From: an uncultured beta proteobacterium
Lineage (GTDB): Bacteria > Pseudomonadota > Gammaproteobacteria > Burkholderiales > Burkholderiaceae_C
Direction of reading: 5' to 3'
NCBI GenBank assembly: GCA_903914615.1
Contig: CAIWPS010000779.1
Span: forward strand, 1-41,291
Length of the DNA stretch: 41,291 nt
A model generated the notes under the pieces. That model did no database searches and was not told where the DNA came from. It saw nothing but the letters and a program-made list of their open reading frames with translations. A program made the position numbers and the translations under genes. The first letter of the stretch is position 1, and every line of letters begins with the position of its first letter. Shown here one piece after another: positions 14,947 through 24,600 of this stretch.

Positions 14947-15651
14947 ATGAGCAGCGAGGTTACGATCTGCAACATGGCCCTGGGGCACTTGGGCGATACG
15001 GCGACGATCGCGAGCATCAGCCCCCCGGATGCGTCGGTCCAGGCGCAGCTCTGCGCGAAGTTTTATCCTGCTGCGCGCAATGCACTGCTCGAAATGTACG
15101 CGTGGGGGTTCGCGACGCGGCGTGCGGTTCTTGCGCTTCTCGATCTGCCCGATATAGCGGGAGAATGCCAGAGCTGGCGTTTTGCGTATGCGTTGCCGGC
15201 GGGGATGCTCAATGCGCTGGCTGTGCAGCCGAAGGATGCCCCGAGCGACTATGAGGCGTGGTTTGGGCCGGTCGACAGGGATCACTTTCCGCCATATCCG
15301 CAAGGTTATCTTCCAGTACCGGGCGCGCCCCTTATCGTTCCCCAGCCGTTTGAACTTGAAACCAGCGCCGATGGCACCGAAGTGTTGCTGACCAATGTGC
15401 CGTGCGCACTCTTGCGCTATACGGTGCTGGTCACAGACGCAACCAAATTCAGTGCGCTGTTCAAACTCGCCCTGAGCTGGCTGCTGGCGTCGATGCTGGC
15501 TGGCCCGATCCTCAAGGGAGATGCGGGCATGCAGGCCGGGGAGCAGTGTCTGGCGATGTTCAACACGTTTGAGGCGAAGGCAGAAGCAAGCGATGCCAAC
15601 CAGCGCAAGACGAACGTTCAGCCGGCAGTGAGCTGGATACGGGGACGCTGA
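14947..15651 (+). CDS. Tail tube protein A-like (tail adaptor)
   Basis: This 234-residue protein begins VTICNMALGHLGDTATIASI, then AQLCAKFYPAARNALLEMYA and WGFATRRAVL, the typical pattern of the podovirus tail tubular A / adaptor family. These proteins form the ring between portal and tail nozzle. Later residues (WRFAYALPAGMLNALAV, then ALSWLLASMLAGPILKG) are also family features. The ribosome site is GAGGAG. Its last base is shared with the first base of the next gene, the nozzle protein, as in related phages. Confidence 0.88.
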   Translation: MSSEVTICNMALGHLGDTATIASISPPDASVQAQLCAKFYPAARNALLEMYAWGFATRRAVLALLDLPDIAGECQSWRFAYALPAGMLNALAVQPKDAPSDYEAWFGPVDRDHFPPYPQGYLPVPGAPLIVPQPFELETSADGTEVLLTNVPCALLRYTVLVTDATKFSALFKLALSWLLASMLAGPILKGDAGMQAGEQCLAMFNTFEAKAEASDANQRKTNVQPAVSWIRGR

Positions 15652-18600
15652 TGCCGAAAATGCGAAATTACTTCCGCTCGTTTGCCGGCGGAGAGATCAG
15701 TCCGGAGATGTTCGGGCGTATCGACGACGCGAAGTTTCAGACGGGCGCGGCGACGGTGCGCAACTTCATCACTACGCCTACGGGCGCGGCGAAGAACCGG
15801 CCCGGTTTCGCGTATGTGAGCGCGACCAAGGGCAATGGCGTGGCGCGGCTGATCCCGTTCACATACTCGGCCGAGCAGACCATGGTGGTCGAGCTGGGCA
15901 ACCAGTATGCACGCTTTCATACGATGGGCGAGACGCTGCTCTTCGACAGCGCAGACGCTGTGCCGTGGCGGGCGCCGTCGCCTGCGCTGACCTATACGCT
16001 GACCACGCCCGCGGTGTTTACCTGGACAGCTCACGGGCTGACCACCGGGCAGGCGATCCGGTTTTACGCGCCGAACAACTCTTCGGGCCTGCCGATCCCG
16101 ACAGGCTTGCAGCTCGCATACACCTACACCGTCAATGTGCTGGACGCGAACACCTTCCAGATCCTGGATGGAGGAAATGCGGTGGCTCTAGGCGGCGGCA
16201 GCGGCGGCGGCTCCTTCACACCGTACACTGGAACGGGCACCGCGAACGTGAGCGCGACGGCGTATGCCAGCAGCCTTGATATCGAGTATTCGAATATCCT
16301 GGGCGGCCTGGCCAATGTCGCAGTCGGACCGGGCGTGGCGACCCTGAATGCGACGATCGCCGCAAGCGTGGTTAAGACGGGCGGCGGATTCTGCAGCATC
16401 GCCTTTCAGTACTCGACGAACGGCACGACCTGGATAACGTTCCGCACGGCTACGGCAAGCCTCACGACCGCAGTGTCGGTGTCTATCCCGATCACGAACC
16501 TCGACACGCTGCAGCTGCGCGTGATGGCCTCGTGCTTCACCGGAGGCGCAGGCGAGGGTGCGGAGGGAGTAGCTGGCGGCGGCCCTGGATCGGGCGCGAC
16601 CGCCAGTGGGGCTGCGTCGATCTCCGCGTGGAGCATCGATGTGCCGACTGGAGGCAGCTCGGGGACATTCGCGCCGATCGAGGCCTACCTCTACTATTCC
16701 GCCGGCGCTGTCGCCTCCTACGGCGGCAACTACTACGCGGCCGTGGTGAGTGACACCGGCGGCATCACGACTCCCGGCACAGATGCGGGCGCGATCTGGC
16801 GTCTGCTGCCTTCGAACCTGGCTTACGAAATTGCGACGCCCTACGCGGCGGCGGACCTGTTTGCGATCCACTACACGCAGAGCTCCGATGTGATGACGCT
16901 CGTGCACCCAAACTATGCCCCGATGGAGCTGAGTCGCGAGTCGGCCACGCAATGGTCTCTGACGCCGATCGTCTTTGGGCCGCCGCTCAATACCCCTGAA
17001 GGCGTCGCCGTGGCCGCAACGCCAGGCTACAAAGCGACGATTGCGAGCATCACCCTGGCGAGTCCGGCTGTGTTCACGACTGTGTCGAATCACACGCTGT
17101 CGGAAGGCGACGGTGTCTACATCGAGAACCTGACGGCGACCATCGGCGGTACGCCGACGCCTCTGGACGGCTTTTACATGGTCGAGAAAATACCTGTCGA
17201 CGGAAGCGGCAACCTGATCCCGAATCAGCTGATCCTGATGGATTACAGCGGCAACACGCTGAGCGCCTCGGGGTTTAGCGCTTACAGCTCGGGCGCGACG
17301 ATCCAGTACGGAACGCAGATCTTCAACATCACCAATCCCTATGCGGTGCAGGCCATTGCTTCGGACGGCGTGACGACGAGCGCGCTCTCTGCCTCCGCGT
17401 CAGTGCTGAATAACCTGGATGTGACGGGCAGCTATAACACGGTGAGCTGGTCGGCGGTGAACGGCGCGCAGAGCTACAACGTGTACAAGCAGTTCAATGG
17501 GCTGTGGGGCTACATCGGCAACACGACCGCGCTGAGCTTTGTAGACAATAACATCGCCGTGGATATGAGCATCACTCCGGGCTACCCGGACTCGGTGTTT
17601 TCAGGCTCGGGCAACTATCCGGCGGCCGTCTGCTACTTCCAGCAACGGCGATGCTTTGCCGGGACGTCGAACGCGCCGCAGAACGCGTGGATGTCGAACA
17701 GCGGGACGGAGAGCATGTTCAGCTACTCGCTGCCTTCGCTATCAACGGATCGCATTGCCTTCCGTGTGGCAGCGCTGCAGGCCGATGCAATCCAGCACCT
17801 GGTGCCGATGGTTTCGCTGATCCTGCTGACGAGCGAAACGGAGTTTGCGCTGGGGCAGCCAGGCACCTATGAGACGATCACGCCATCTTCGCTTTCGGTA
17901 AACGCGCAGAGCTACATCGGCGCGTCTTCGGTGCAGCCGACGGTCATCAACACGACTATGGTCTACGCGGCCTCGCGCGGAGGCCACGTGCGCGAGCTGG
18001 GATATGCCTGGACGGTGAACGGGTACCAGACGGGCGACCTCTCGCTGCGGGCGTCGCATCTGTTCGACAACCTCACGATCGTCGACCAGGCCTACTCGAA
18101 GTCGCCTCTGCCGATCGTCTGGTTTGTCAGCTCGAACGGTCAGCTGCTGGGTCTGACTTACATTCCGGAAGAGCAGATCGGCGCGTGGCATCACCACGAC
18201 ACGCAGGGTACCTTTGAGTCGATCACCTGCGTTCACGAAGGCAACGAAGATGTGCTGTACGCGGTCATCAACCGGACGATCGGCGGATCGACGGTGCGCT
18301 ATGTGGAGCGTCTGGCGACCAGGCTCTTCGATACGCTCGCGGACGCGTTCTTTGTCGACGCCGGCGCAAGCTTCAGTAATGAGACGCCGGTGACGGAGAT
18401 CGGCGGGCTGACCTGGCTGGAGGGGCAGACCGTTTCAGTACTGGCCGACGGCGGCGTGCAGTCCCAAAAGGTTGTCACCGGGGGATCGATCACCCTCGAT
18501 GCCCCTGCCAGCGTGGTGCAGGTGGGTCTTCCGTACGTGAGCCAGCTCGAGACGCTCCCGGCGGTGCTGCAGCTGGACGGCTATGGCCAGGGCCGCGTGA

Positions 18601-18854
18601 AGAACATCAACCGCTGCTGGGTCAAGGTCTACCAGTCCAGCGGCATCTTTGTCGGGCCCGATGCCGATCACCTGACCGAGATCAAGCAGCGAACGACGGA
18701 GCCGTGGGCATCGCCGCCGGCGCTGCAGACAGGCGAGCTGGCGGTGCTGACAACTCCCAGCTGGCAGGAAAGTGGCCAGGTATGCATCCAGCAGCAGAAT
18801 CCGCTGCCGGTCGACGTGGTTGGTCTGACGATGGAGGTGGTGCTTGGGGATTAA
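15651..18854 (+). CDS. Tail nozzle / tail tubular protein B-like
   Basis: Large 1067-residue tail protein. The start NYFRSFAGGEISPEMFGRID, then GAATVRNFITTPTGAAKNRP, is the family signature of the podovirus nozzle-type protein. Residues about 110-340 hold a Gly/Ser/Ala-rich insertion that looks like an added surface domain. Residues about 560-640 have a fibronectin-III-like pattern (YAVQAIASDGVTTSALSASA, then SYNVYKQFNGLWGYIG). After this the core returns (CYFQQRRCFAGTSNAPQNAW, then SYIGASSVQPTV). It builds the tube through which the ejection proteins and DNA pass. It overlaps the next gene by 11 bases. Confidence 0.85.
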   Translation: MPKMRNYFRSFAGGEISPEMFGRIDDAKFQTGAATVRNFITTPTGAAKNRPGFAYVSATKGNGVARLIPFTYSAEQTMVVELGNQYARFHTMGETLLFDSADAVPWRAPSPALTYTLTTPAVFTWTAHGLTTGQAIRFYAPNNSSGLPIPTGLQLAYTYTVNVLDANTFQILDGGNAVALGGGSGGGSFTPYTGTGTANVSATAYASSLDIEYSNILGGLANVAVGPGVATLNATIAASVVKTGGGFCSIAFQYSTNGTTWITFRTATASLTTAVSVSIPITNLDTLQLRVMASCFTGGAGEGAEGVAGGGPGSGATASGAASISAWSIDVPTGGSSGTFAPIEAYLYYSAGAVASYGGNYYAAVVSDTGGITTPGTDAGAIWRLLPSNLAYEIATPYAAADLFAIHYTQSSDVMTLVHPNYAPMELSRESATQWSLTPIVFGPPLNTPEGVAVAATPGYKATIASITLASPAVFTTVSNHTLSEGDGVYIENLTATIGGTPTPLDGFYMVEKIPVDGSGNLIPNQLILMDYSGNTLSASGFSAYSSGATIQYGTQIFNITNPYAVQAIASDGVTTSALSASASVLNNLDVTGSYNTVSWSAVNGAQSYNVYKQFNGLWGYIGNTTALSFVDNNIAVDMSITPGYPDSVFSGSGNYPAAVCYFQQRRCFAGTSNAPQNAWMSNSGTESMFSYSLPSLSTDRIAFRVAALQADAIQHLVPMVSLILLTSETEFALGQPGTYETITPSSLSVNAQSYIGASSVQPTVINTTMVYAASRGGHVRELGYAWTVNGYQTGDLSLRASHLFDNLTIVDQAYSKSPLPIVWFVSSNGQLLGLTYIPEEQIGAWHHHDTQGTFESITCVHEGNEDVLYAVINRTIGGSTVRYVERLATRLFDTLADAFFVDAGASFSNETPVTEIGGLTWLEGQTVSVLADGGVQSQKVVTGGSITLDAPASVVQVGLPYVSQLETLPAVLQLDGYGQGRVKNINRCWVKVYQSSGIFVGPDADHLTEIKQRTTEPWASPPALQTGELAVLTTPSWQESGQVCIQQQNPLPVDVVGLTMEVVLGD

Positions 18855-19557
18855 CCTGCTGACGAGTACGTGGGACAACATTGAGGAACTCTTCGATCCG
18901 GCGCCCGGGCCGAACTGGTCGTCGGACTGGTCAGGACCTGGGCTGGGCGGGAAAGGCATTGGCGCGGCCGGTACCGGATCGATGTTTTCGAGCATGGGGC
19001 TGATTACCCAAAGCCTGGGCGCGGTGACGAGCGCGGTGGGCGCCTACTTTGGCGCGAAGTCTCAGCAGTACCAGGCGAAGAGCCAGGCATCGAGCGACCA
19101 GTTCCAGGCGACGATGGCGCGGATGAACGCGAGTGCGGATGAGCGCAACGCTGAAACCATCCTCGAGGCCGGCAAGAGCCAGGTGGCCAACTACACGATG
19201 GGCGCGGGGCAGCAGAAGGCCGAGTCGACCGCAAGCATGGCCTCGCACGGCATCGCGCTTGGCGTAGGCTCTGCGGCCGACGTAAGCGCCAGCCAGGACG
19301 TTGTGAAGGATATTAACGTCCGGAACATCAACATCAACGCGGTGACCGCCGCGGCGGCCGAGCGGACGCAGGGCGCCAATGAAGAGGGCGCGGCGACGAT
19401 CTATGACGCGTCGGCCAGGAATGCGCTGCTGACGGCGAAGTCGATCAGCCCGATCGGCAGCGGCGCGGCCAGCCTGCTGGGGAGCGCGGCACAGATCGGA
19501 AGCCAGTGGGACTGGCGCAACTGGATGCGCCAGCAGGGGTATGGAGGGGGTAACTAA
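18844..19557 (+). CDS. Internal virion / tail assembly protein, 237 aa
   Basis: Starts at TTG 18844 with GGAGGTGG just upstream, overlapping the nozzle gene. It has a Gly-rich N-terminus, a short hydrophobic helix (LITQSLGAVTSAVGAYFG), then a long Ala/Gln/Ser-rich helical region (about 75-200). This resembles the smallest of the three podovirus internal (ejection) proteins, which are helical and follow the tail tube genes. No catalytic motif is seen. The next two genes would be the second and third members of the set. Confidence 0.75.
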   Translation: MGINLLTSTWDNIEELFDPAPGPNWSSDWSGPGLGGKGIGAAGTGSMFSSMGLITQSLGAVTSAVGAYFGAKSQQYQAKSQASSDQFQATMARMNASADERNAETILEAGKSQVANYTMGAGQQKAESTASMASHGIALGVGSAADVSASQDVVKDINVRNININAVTAAAAERTQGANEEGAATIYDASARNALLTAKSISPIGSGAASLLGSAAQIGSQWDWRNWMRQQGYGGGN

Positions 19558-21692
19558 TGCCATTGACGGTGCCATCAGAATTTGTACCCAGCGTGTCGAC
19601 GCAGCCTGCGCAAACGCCGCGCATGACGGCGCCGTTGGTGGTTCCTGGGCAGAACGATGCGCCGCAGTTGATTCAGAAGCTGGGTGCGGATGCGATGCAG
19701 GCTGGCACCACGATGCGGCAGATCGGGCAGACGATCGGCGATCGGGTTGCGCAGATGACGGACCAGGCGCAGATCAAGTCTGCCGAGAACCAGTTTCTTC
19801 AGTCCGCGATGCCGGTGCTGAGCAAGTACAAGACGACGGAAGGGATGGACGCAGCTCAGCAGTTCGACCCGGCGTCCCAGGCGATTGCCCAAGCGCGCGC
19901 CGATGCGGCGGATACGCTGACAAGTCCCAGCCAGCAGCGAGCTTTTGGCATGCTCGTCGACGCCCACGCGACAACGCTGGCGGCGCAGATGGCGGCGCAT
20001 CGCGACACGCAGCAGGTGCAGTACGGCAAGGATCAGTCCAAGGCGCGCGCGCAGAACCTGAACGCAACTGCGGCGCTGGACGTTGCCGGCCGCAACCGAA
20101 GCGACTCTATCTTTGCGCAATACGGACAAGAGTCTGACAACGAAACGCTGAACTACGCATCGCTGAGCGGCAACGCTCCCGATAGCGATGTGTCTCAGAA
20201 TGCGCTGCGTCTGAACCGCACCGATCGCTACACAAGCGTGATTACGTCGCTGCTGGACAAGCGGGCCTTCAGCGAGGCGCAGGACTTCTTTGACGAGCAC
20301 AAGGGCGAGATGGACATGAAGCGGGCCGAGGTGCTCGGCAATGCCGTCAAGTCGGCCTCGCAGCAGGTCCAGATCACGGACTACCGCGATCGGGCTGTCC
20401 AGAGCCTGCAGAAGACCAGCGGTCCGGGCCCACTGGCGCAGCCGATCCCGGCAGCGACCATCACCACGACCGATGACGGCAACGGCCTGTTCATTCATGA
20501 GGTGCCGGGCAGGGACGTGCATGCCCCTGCCAGCGGAACTGTGACCAAGGTATGGAACGACGACAAGTGGGGTCTGTCGGCGGAGATCGCGATGCCTAAT
20601 GGCTACACGGCGACCTTCAATAACCTGGGCGCGGTGAACTACAAGGAAGGCCAGAAGATCACGCAGGGCCAGCCTCTGGGGCTTACGGGCAAGACTGCGC
20701 AGGGCCAGGGCGGCGTCGCTTATGAGATCACCGGTCCGGATGGTAAGTACGTCGATCCGCGGCAGGCCTCCGGCAGCCCGTTCGACCCTTCTAACTTCAG
20801 CGCCCCTTCCGACGAGGCGAAGGCTGTCGAGTGGGTCAACGCGAACGTGGAGGATCCGCAGCTGCGCCGCGAAGCTGAGAACCAGGTGCGATCGCTCGCG
20901 AACACCAATCGAAATATCGAGAACCAGCAGCACGCGGCGGCGGTGAAGCAGGCGACGGATTGGTGGTTCCAGCACGGCACGATCTCCACCTTGCCGGCGG
21001 AGGTCAAGATGCAGCTGACGCCGGAAGACGTCGACAGCTTTAACCAGCAGGCCAAAGCGAAGAACGATGTGGACCTGCAGGCGAACTGGCTCGAGCATCC
21101 GGATCAGATGACCGTCGACGCTGTGCGGCAAGCACACGCGCAAGGGCGGCTGACGGATGCGGGTTACCTCTCGGCGCTGCGAAATGCCATAGCGATACAG
21201 CAGGACGCAAGTAACACCGATCCGCAGAAAGTACGTGCTGTGTCGGTGGATCACGATCAACTAACGGACCTTTTGACGATGAACCAGATGCCGAATTTGG
21301 CCATGCCAAAACAGGACGCAGACAAGCTACAGCGCGTGGAGCTCGAGACTGCGATCAAGAATGAGATCGATGTCCAGCAAGAGCGCAATAATCGCACGCT
21401 GACCTGGCAGGAAAAGGGAAAAATAGCGCGGGACATGATCATCGACAAGGTCTATACGCCGAGCCCGTGGTACTCGCCTCAAATGAACGAAGGCCTGAAG
21501 CCTGTCGCCATCGCCACTCCGGAAGAGCGGAAAAACGCGACGGTGTGGGTGGGTGATCAAAAGGTTCGCATGATGGATATCCCCCCGCAAGTTACGACGC
21601 AGGCTATGCAGGACTTGATGGCGAACAAGGTGCCGGCCACCCAGGCAAACATCGCGGCGTGGTGGATCAGGAAAGGAAAACCTGCACAGTGA
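19557..21692 (+). CDS. Internal virion protein with degenerate M23 (LytM-like) domain
   Basis: 711 residues. The first 280 are Gln/Ala-rich helices, as in ejection proteins. Residues about 300-405 match an M23 peptidase barrel: GRDVHAPASGTVTKV, then YTATFNNLGAV and GQKITQGQPLGLTG. The zinc ligands are absent: the His of the usual H-x-G-x-D position is Val, and the final HLH is AYE (GGVAYEITG). It is therefore probably a structural or binding remnant, not an active endopeptidase. The C-terminal 300 residues are helical and charged. The start ATG has GGAGGGGG upstream. It sits between the smaller internal protein and the giant polyvalent protein. Confidence 0.82.
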   Translation: MPLTVPSEFVPSVSTQPAQTPRMTAPLVVPGQNDAPQLIQKLGADAMQAGTTMRQIGQTIGDRVAQMTDQAQIKSAENQFLQSAMPVLSKYKTTEGMDAAQQFDPASQAIAQARADAADTLTSPSQQRAFGMLVDAHATTLAAQMAAHRDTQQVQYGKDQSKARAQNLNATAALDVAGRNRSDSIFAQYGQESDNETLNYASLSGNAPDSDVSQNALRLNRTDRYTSVITSLLDKRAFSEAQDFFDEHKGEMDMKRAEVLGNAVKSASQQVQITDYRDRAVQSLQKTSGPGPLAQPIPAATITTTDDGNGLFIHEVPGRDVHAPASGTVTKVWNDDKWGLSAEIAMPNGYTATFNNLGAVNYKEGQKITQGQPLGLTGKTAQGQGGVAYEITGPDGKYVDPRQASGSPFDPSNFSAPSDEAKAVEWVNANVEDPQLRREAENQVRSLANTNRNIENQQHAAAVKQATDWWFQHGTISTLPAEVKMQLTPEDVDSFNQQAKAKNDVDLQANWLEHPDQMTVDAVRQAHAQGRLTDAGYLSALRNAIAIQQDASNTDPQKVRAVSVDHDQLTDLLTMNQMPNLAMPKQDADKLQRVELETAIKNEIDVQQERNNRTLTWQEKGKIARDMIIDKVYTPSPWYSPQMNEGLKPVAIATPEERKNATVWVGDQKVRMMDIPPQVTTQAMQDLMANKVPATQANIAAWWIRKGKPAQ

Positions 21693-24600
21693 GTACACCG
21701 AATCAGCCATTGAGCATAGCGCAGCAGATGCTGCATGAGGGCTCGTTGCCGGATATGCCGGATCAGTCCGGACAGCAGGTCACCGGAGTTCCGATGCGGG
21801 CGGTTGTTTCGGCGGTGGCAGCGACCGATCCTGACCGGGAGGCATACTACCAGCAGCTCGCGCAGCGAACTGGCATGGGTGTGGACCTGGTGCGCCATGA
21901 TCCCAAGGCGGCTCAACAAAGGGCGCTGAACGTGGATCTCGATCAACGCGATCTGGAGATTCGTAACCCGATCCTGGCGGACCAACTGCGTGACCCGAAC
22001 TTTGCCGGGGTGGCACACGACGATCTGGATAGCCTGACGCGGATTGACGAGGGCGCGATGCGGCTGCGGGCTATCTCTCAGAATCCCGAAGCGCTGAATG
22101 GGTTGACGCCGACTCAGCGGGAAGCGGTGATCGATGAGCGGACGCGGGTGGCGATGGAGCGCTACCGCAATGGGGGCGGGAACGGCTTTTGGAGCGGCGC
22201 ATACGCCGAGGCCAAGTCGGCGGCGGCCAGCTTCAACACCGGCGTAACGGGTTTTTTCAAACCGATCATTGACGATGTTGGCACGGGAATTGAAGACGCG
22301 CTGGATACACCCAAAGCGCTGATGGATGGCTTGACGGGGATCGACCCAAGTTTCCAGGGGTTGAAGAACGTTTGGGTGAGACCGCACGGGTCGGCGACGC
22401 GGGATGTTACGCAACAGGCGCAGGATTATCTGTCGGCTCCTATCCTCTCGGGACCGCAGAAGACGCTTATCGATCCGGTGACCAAGCAGCCGTTTGCGAA
22501 CCCGGACTACAGCGGGTGGGGTCGCGGTCTGGGCAACGCGGTGGAACAGGTGCCTGGACAGCTCCTGGCCTTATACCTGGGCGGGGGGGCGCTTGGAGCG
22601 GCGGGAGAAGCGGCCGGTGTAGATGGTGCGGCGGCGGCGGCCGAGGCCGGTTCAGGCGAAGCGTCGGCGCCCAGCATGGCGGGGGAGGCTTTTGCGCACA
22701 AAACTCTGCCAATGGTGCTTGGCACGCAGGCCGCGCAGACGACGTACGCCCAGGCTAGGCAAAAGGGAGCGGACCAGAAGACGGCTGCGATGGCCGCTCT
22801 GTACGCGGGCGTGGCCAACTACGCGTTCATGGGCAAGATGCCGGAGCCAGTTCCGGCGGAGAGCTTCGGGGGATTGGCTGGCCAATATTTTGCCCGTAGC
22901 GCGGCGTTTGGGACCGGCATGGCCGTGTCAGACAATGCGATCGCGCGGGGGAGTTACGATCCGGATCGCGGTTTGCTGGAGGATGTGCCGCAGTCGATCC
23001 TGCAGATGGCGGCTTTCGAGGGCCTGGGCGCGGGAGGCCAGCTTGCCGATCTGGGAGGCGAGGCGATCGCCCGCTGGCGCGGCCGCAACGCCGCCCCGCA
23101 GGCGCCAGCGGAGCCGACGCCGTTTGCGCAGACCATGGCCGATCAGGTGGCGGCCGTGGAGCAGTCGAAGCTGCGCGCCCGGTCGCCGCAGGATTTCCAG
23201 CAGTCGGTGAACCAGCAGTTCGAAGGCGACGCCAGCCTGCGGATTCCCGCGCAGGAGTTTGTGAACTACTTCGACGCGCAAAAGCTGGACCCGGCGATGA
23301 TGGCGAACCGGGTGGGTGTAAGAAATCTGGAGGAAGCTGCGGCGGCCGGGTCAGACCTGGAGATTCCGAGTGCGAAGTTCTTCGGGCAACTCGATCCTGA
23401 GCATCAACGCGGCTTGTTGTCGGATGTCGTCGATCCCATGACTGAGATGACGGCTCGCCAGGCGGAGCAGCATCGCGCGGAGCTGCAGGAGTTCCTCGCC
23501 AACGGCGGTGTGAGCAAACTGATGGAGGATGCGCGCCAGGCGGACGCAGAGACGCAGGCCACGCCCGGCTGGCAGGCGGTGAAGGATGAGATGCGGCAGC
23601 GCTACGTCGAAGCCGGGGTGAGCGAGCGCGAGGCGGAGGATAAGGCCACGCTGGACGCGAATGTGCATGCGAACCTGGCGCGCGAGGCTGGGTTGACGCC
23701 CGAAGAGCTGTTTCATTCGACGAACCCCAAGGTCAAGGTCGGGGATGCACCGTCGAGCTCGGAGATCCCGACTCATCAGCAGCCGTGGTACCAGTCCGCG
23801 ATCGACGGAATACGGTCTGTGGTCGCAGCTGCGAAACAAAAGGGCGACGTAAAAAAGTGGACAAAGTATGCACCCGTCAGCGACTGGTTGCGTGGCGCAG
23901 CGAAGAACGTAGGTCTTACGCTGGATGGGTTCGAGCATGGTCTTGATGCAGATGCGGTGAGGCACGCGAATGCGGCGCATAGCGACGCAAAGTCTGAAAA
24001 AAACAGAGGGTTAGTAGCGATAACCGATGAGGATTTTGAGAAGATCCCGCTAGTGGTGTCGGAGCCGGACAGGGTTGTTTTTGGCGCAAAAAGCGGGGAT
24101 GGACTAGATCAACTTTTCTATATCAAGAAAATGAATGACGGCTCGATTGTCCATGTCGAGGAGGTGCGAACGGGCCGGAAAAGACTCGCAGCCGTTTCGC
24201 TGAGAAAGCACCCCGCCGCGGCCAATATTGACAAGGTCATTACCAACCTAGACCACAACGTCCGAAACGACGGCGGGCGTACTCCCCTGATTGTAGTAGA
24301 CGGCCCGGGAGCAGACAAGAGCGAGGGGGCGGCTGAGCCGGGGAAGACGCTATATCAGTCTCGCTCCCCGATCGGGGGCGCCGACGGGAAACAGTCCACG
24401 CTGCTGACGCCGGGTGGCAAACTGCCCGCGAAATACCGCCTGGTGGAGGCGGCAGACCTGATTCCATCGCACAACCCTCAGACATTTGCGGTGAACGGCG
24501 ACTACCCGCAAGGCGTGCAGGAGCGGGCCTACGACAAGAGCAAAGAGGCGCAGGCGCGGGTGATCGACCAGGCGCAGAACTATGAGCCGGCGTACACAAT

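Noticed and set aside
19575-21260. 561-residue open frame on the minus strand, and similar long antisense frames (457-1917, 12330-13637, 9834-10865)
   Set aside because: They lie opposite well-supported genes, lack ribosome sites, and have Arg/His-rich, low-quality sequences typical of shadows in GC-rich DNA.
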